This document shows, in pieces, positions 61,701 to 64,000 of a DNA stretch of 64,000 nucleotides; the stretch's first letter is position 1; each line of letters begins with the position of its first letter. Both the position numbers and the translations under genes were made by a program. A model generated the notes under the pieces. The model did not search any database, was not told the DNA's origin, and worked only from the letters and a program-made list of their open reading frames with translations. Source of the DNA: Ligula intestinalis (lineage: Eukaryota > Platyhelminthes > Cestoda > Diphyllobothriidea > Diphyllobothriidae); assembly GCA_036362985.1 (NCBI GenBank), contig JAYGXS010000003.1, forward strand, positions 34,203,510 to 34,267,509, read 5' to 3'.

Positions 61701-61784
61701 GCTACTGGATCTAAATGCCCCTTGCCACCAGCGGCTCCGCGCTAAATGCCAGAGGATGCCTTTTCCTGTGCTTTAGTTTTAATA

Positions 61785-61850
61785 CTAACCCTGACGCAAC
61801 CTTGAATATAACTCTAACCCTAAAAGTCACCCACCTAACCCTAACCTCCG
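61785..61850. repeat. Degenerate telomere-like repeat, copy 8
   Basis: Contains taactctaaccctaaaag and cacctaaccctaacctcc, followed by tgagttttggcgc, the same flank type as copies 1 and 4. Confidence 0.55.
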
Positions 61851-62126
61851 CTGAGTTTTGGCGCATAGTCAAGTGCAATACGGGGGTACCTAAAAATGTC
61901 CTGGGTGCTGGCATATTCTGAATTAATTACTGTTCACACGTATAATCGAGAATTTGTTACCTTTTCTTCAAGCATATTGAAATTTCTCATTGCCTTCCTG
62001 CTTGTTCCTGACTTTAGACCATTGTCCTTTCAGTTGCCTTCTTTTTAGCTGCAGCTGATTTCCAGTTCAGTATTCACCTAATGTGGGTGAACGTGGAACT
62101 TATGCAGAAGTATCGACGAACATTCT

Positions 62127-62166
62127 TTAGTTCAGCGAAAATTCCCATTTCTACGATTGAAAAGTC
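62127..62166 (-). repeat. 40-bp Penelope terminal repeat, 62-kb copy
   Basis: Reverse complement identical over 40 bases to 38369-38408 and 39010-39049. It directly follows the ribozyme stem I strand. Confidence 0.9.
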
Positions 62167-62217
62167 GTGTTGGCAAACGATCGTTTTCGGTCATTCATCG
62201 TCAGGCCAGTACATGAC
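62164..62217 (-). ncRNA. Hammerhead ribozyme in Penelope terminal repeat
   Basis: On the minus strand: stem I 5' strand GTCATGT-AC-TGGC (62217-62205), core CTGACGA (62204-62198), GAAA (62188-62185), stem III AAC/GTT around GATC, cleavage base U at 62175, then GCCA-ACACGAC (62174-62164). Stem I pairs four bases, skips a two-base bulge, then pairs six of seven. All invariant core residues are present. Stem II (nine bases, tgaatgacc) does not form a clear helix, which is the weak point. Hammerheads in Penelope terminal repeats are a known phenomenon. Confidence 0.65.
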
Positions 62218-62268
62218 ATGGGGAATAAACTTGGTCAATTAATTACAGCGATTATATAATCGTCAGGT

Positions 62269-62303
62269 TAGGGAAGGGGGGAGGGGGAGGAAAAGGGTGA
62301 GGG
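62269..62303 (+). repeat. G-rich tract in PLE 3' region
   Basis: Runs of G (agggaaggggggagggggagg and following gggtgagggt) with short spacers. It is potentially quadruplex-forming on the plus strand, and C-rich in the PLE sense strand. Confidence 0.5.
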
Positions 62304-62306
62304 TAA

Positions 62307-62945
62307 TTAAGCAGCTGAGTTTTCCCTCGTCTCCTGAACGCGGGTGCCTGCGCGGGTAGTACGCTGGTTGCCATGCCCAGATGAGACAGGGGGGATGTTC
62401 TCGCGGTCCGCGGATTGAGTTCTGTATGTCAGCCGCGCAGCTTGCGCTTGACTATTCCCCGTGGCTTCGTCTTCTCTGGCTTCAGTAGGTGTTGGATTTC
62501 CGCGTGCAGTCGGCCAAGGGAGGCCGATGGCTTGAACCAGCGCCTTTCGACAGCATAGAATGGGTTTTGCTAGCCGGATTGCCACTGCTTCTGCTGTGGC
62601 TAACACCCGTTTGCGCAGGCCTTTGGAGAAGTGCGTTGGCGTGCGGTATATGACCCGAAAGGCTTCACTCGCGTCCACTTGGTGGTTTGAATCAATTAGG
62701 TGGCGAGGATTGAGCTTGAGGTCGGTCTATTCTCCCCTCTGCTGAGCCAAGCTGGTATGTGCTCGCGCATTCTCTTCTCCAGACGTCGCGTTGTTCGGCC
62801 AATATAGCCCGCTCCACAGGAACAGGTGAACGAATAGATGCACATAGATGTGGCCTGAAACGGTAGTCTGTCCTTACCTCCCATTCGTAGGATTTTAGGT
62901 TTATTGCTGTTCCATGACCAAAGAACGCAGGATCGAAGTTCTGGG
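62307..62945 (-). pseudogene. Penelope-like element C-terminal region (GIY-YIG endonuclease)
   Basis: The frame ending near 62696 reads KDRLPFQATSMCIYSFTC then SCGAGYIGRTTRRLEKRM and REHIPAWL, the cysteine-containing GIY-YIG-type module that ends Penelope proteins (GYIGRT with a following R and EH). A one-base frameshift after SSIL joins it to the downstream frame (HLIDSNHQVDASEAFRV, then GLRKRVLATAEAVAIRL and LPWP), which runs to a stop at 62307. The last 45 or so residues are Thr/Glu/Arg-rich tail of unknown role. The module would cut target DNA during PLE insertion, but this copy is broken by the frameshift and lacks its RT part. Confidence 0.8.
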
Positions 62946-63514
62946 GTTGTAAACGCCGGGGGAGGGGTGGGGACGGCTGGCTACTAATGACTAATAATCC
63001 AGCAACGCCCACCGTAGTCTATTGCGTCATTGTCAGTAATCTCTCTCCCCCCTCCTTCTCTGCGCCTATCCAACTAGTTGCCTTACAACGGCCTGCGGGG
63101 TTTGTAGATCGAGTCGGAAAGCACAAAAGGAAGAGCATTGCCCGCAAGCCGATTGTAAGCACATATATGACTTAAGTTTTAATTCACTTAAGAGTTGGTT
63201 GATAGAACGCATTGTGTTTGGGAAGTCAATGTACTTCTACAGTAAAACAAAAAGGAGATCCATGTCATTATCTCCAGAAAAGATGAGCCGAGCTTATAGT
63301 ATGGATATCACCATTTTTAATAAGTGCCTTCCTCCTATGGATTCGAATGAAAGTAAATCTTTCAAGCGTAGCGGAACACTATCAAGCTAAATCCATGTAC
63401 ATATTTTGAATAGTTTCTACTTATTTACTGGGGTTACTTCCCGGTAGATCTAGACTATAAACCGAAAGAGACAGTTAGGAAGAAGGATAAGATACGGTCG
63501 CTAGGACAAGTCTT

Positions 63515-63571
63515 TTATTCGTCTGACGTTTCGAAATCCGCCGGGATCCTTCATCAGAAAAATTAGCAGAA
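63515..63571 (-). ncRNA. Hammerhead-like ribozyme of a second Penelope family
   Basis: On the minus strand: CTGATGA (63557-63551), a stem II with six pairs (GGATCC with GGATTT, two G-U) around CGGC, GAAAC, GTC with C at 63525 as cleavage base, then AGACGAATAAAAG. Stem III would be just AC/GU with no loop, as described for minimal Penelope hammerheads that may act as dimers. Stem I is weak here (about three pairs). A TATA-like ctataaatac lies about 40 bases upstream on the same strand (around 63600-63610). Confidence 0.5.
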
Positions 63572-64000
63572 ACGAACAATTCATGTGCAGGCAGTTGCAG
63601 TATTTATAGGACACAGGCCCAACGGTACTGCACACTTCAGACAATTAACGACTCCCATATCGAGGATAATTGCCTGCTTGTGCGCTAAATGTTGGATGAC
63701 TGGTGTGCGGGCCGTGACCTGCTGAAATTTCAGCACACGTGACGGAATTCAACAAGATGACTTTTCGGTCATCTGGTTGCCCGACGTTGGACGCGTAGGC
63801 CTGTGCATTTCCCAAGTGCCGACTCGCTTTGGCCAAAATAAGCCATAATTTACTACTAGACTGCCATTTTAGACAGCGGTCATACTCAGCCGATGTGCTT
63901 ATAACAACTTTTTCTACACACTCCTCCTGTTCGAACCTATTTTGTCCAGTTTAAGCCGCAACTTCACACGTAAAGGGAATCGCTTTCGGCCATCTCCGTC

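Larger units (their letters stand above)
62127..62945 (-). mobile_element. Penelope-like element, 3' end with terminal repeat
   Basis: Reading right to left there is the C-terminal GIY-YIG coding region (62945 to 62307), about 90 bases of untranslated sequence with a G-rich opposite strand, a hammerhead ribozyme (62217 to 62164) and the 40-bp terminal repeat (62166 to 62127). Together with the 38.4-kb fragment, where the same repeat precedes the ORF start, this shows a terminal-repeat unit on both sides of the ORF. That is the usual Penelope pLTR arrangement with embedded ribozymes. Confidence 0.8.

Noticed and set aside
1..64000. CRISPR arrays, operons or bacterial insertion sequences
   Set aside because: None seen; the sequence has eukaryotic gene structure throughout.

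Overview
The window looks like a gene-poor, intron-rich animal chromosome, most likely from a flatworm and probably a tapeworm of the Diphyllobothrium/Spirometra type. It has long AT-rich introns with GT...AG borders, no bacterial-style operons, decayed RTE-like and Penelope-like retroelements, tRNA-headed repeats that carry hammerhead ribozymes (the Schistosoma Sm-alpha style), and many short arrays of degenerate CCCTAA-like repeats. The taxonomic placement is inference from repeat style and gene family; no species-specific marker is visible. A run of 10 N at 44714-44723 marks an assembly gap.

Region 1 (1 to about 24.2 kb) holds the 3' part of one plus-strand gene, an anosmin-1 (ANOS1/KAL1) orthologue. 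Eight exons (325-518, 4756-5019, 11739-11890, 15633-15904, 16154-16606, 19892-20063, 21588-21702, 23834-24229) join in frame to about 672 residues covering four fibronectin type III domains. The N-terminal signal peptide, cysteine-rich and WAP domains must lie to the left of the window. Intron 11891-15632 appears to be of the minor (U12, AT-AC) class. The last exon either ends in a hydrophobic tail or splices onward at 24171. The large intron 5020-11738 carries an antisense, internally deleted RTE-like non-LTR retroelement (6181-7493).

Region 2 (about 24.2 to 64 kb) has no convincing host gene. It is mostly unrecognised AT-rich sequence with retroelement islands. The richest is 36.8-39.7 kb: copies of a tRNA-headed repeat of about 290 bp with a 3' hammerhead ribozyme, partly in head-to-tail tandem, next to a Penelope-like element (PLE) fragment between 40-bp direct repeats and outer inverted repeats. 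Other islands are 34.4-34.8 kb (PLE reverse-transcriptase piece), 42.0-42.75 kb (tandem ribozyme repeat plus a separate hammerhead) and 62.1-63.6 kb (PLE 3' end with GIY-YIG region, hammerhead and terminal repeat, and a second PLE-type hammerhead-like motif).

The most interesting signal is this set of hammerhead ribozymes in two unrelated contexts: a tRNA-derived, retrozyme-like tandem repeat, and Penelope terminal repeats. In one PLE copy (38345-38378) a 34-bp perfect palindrome is centred on the nucleotides that would form the ribozyme cleavage site.
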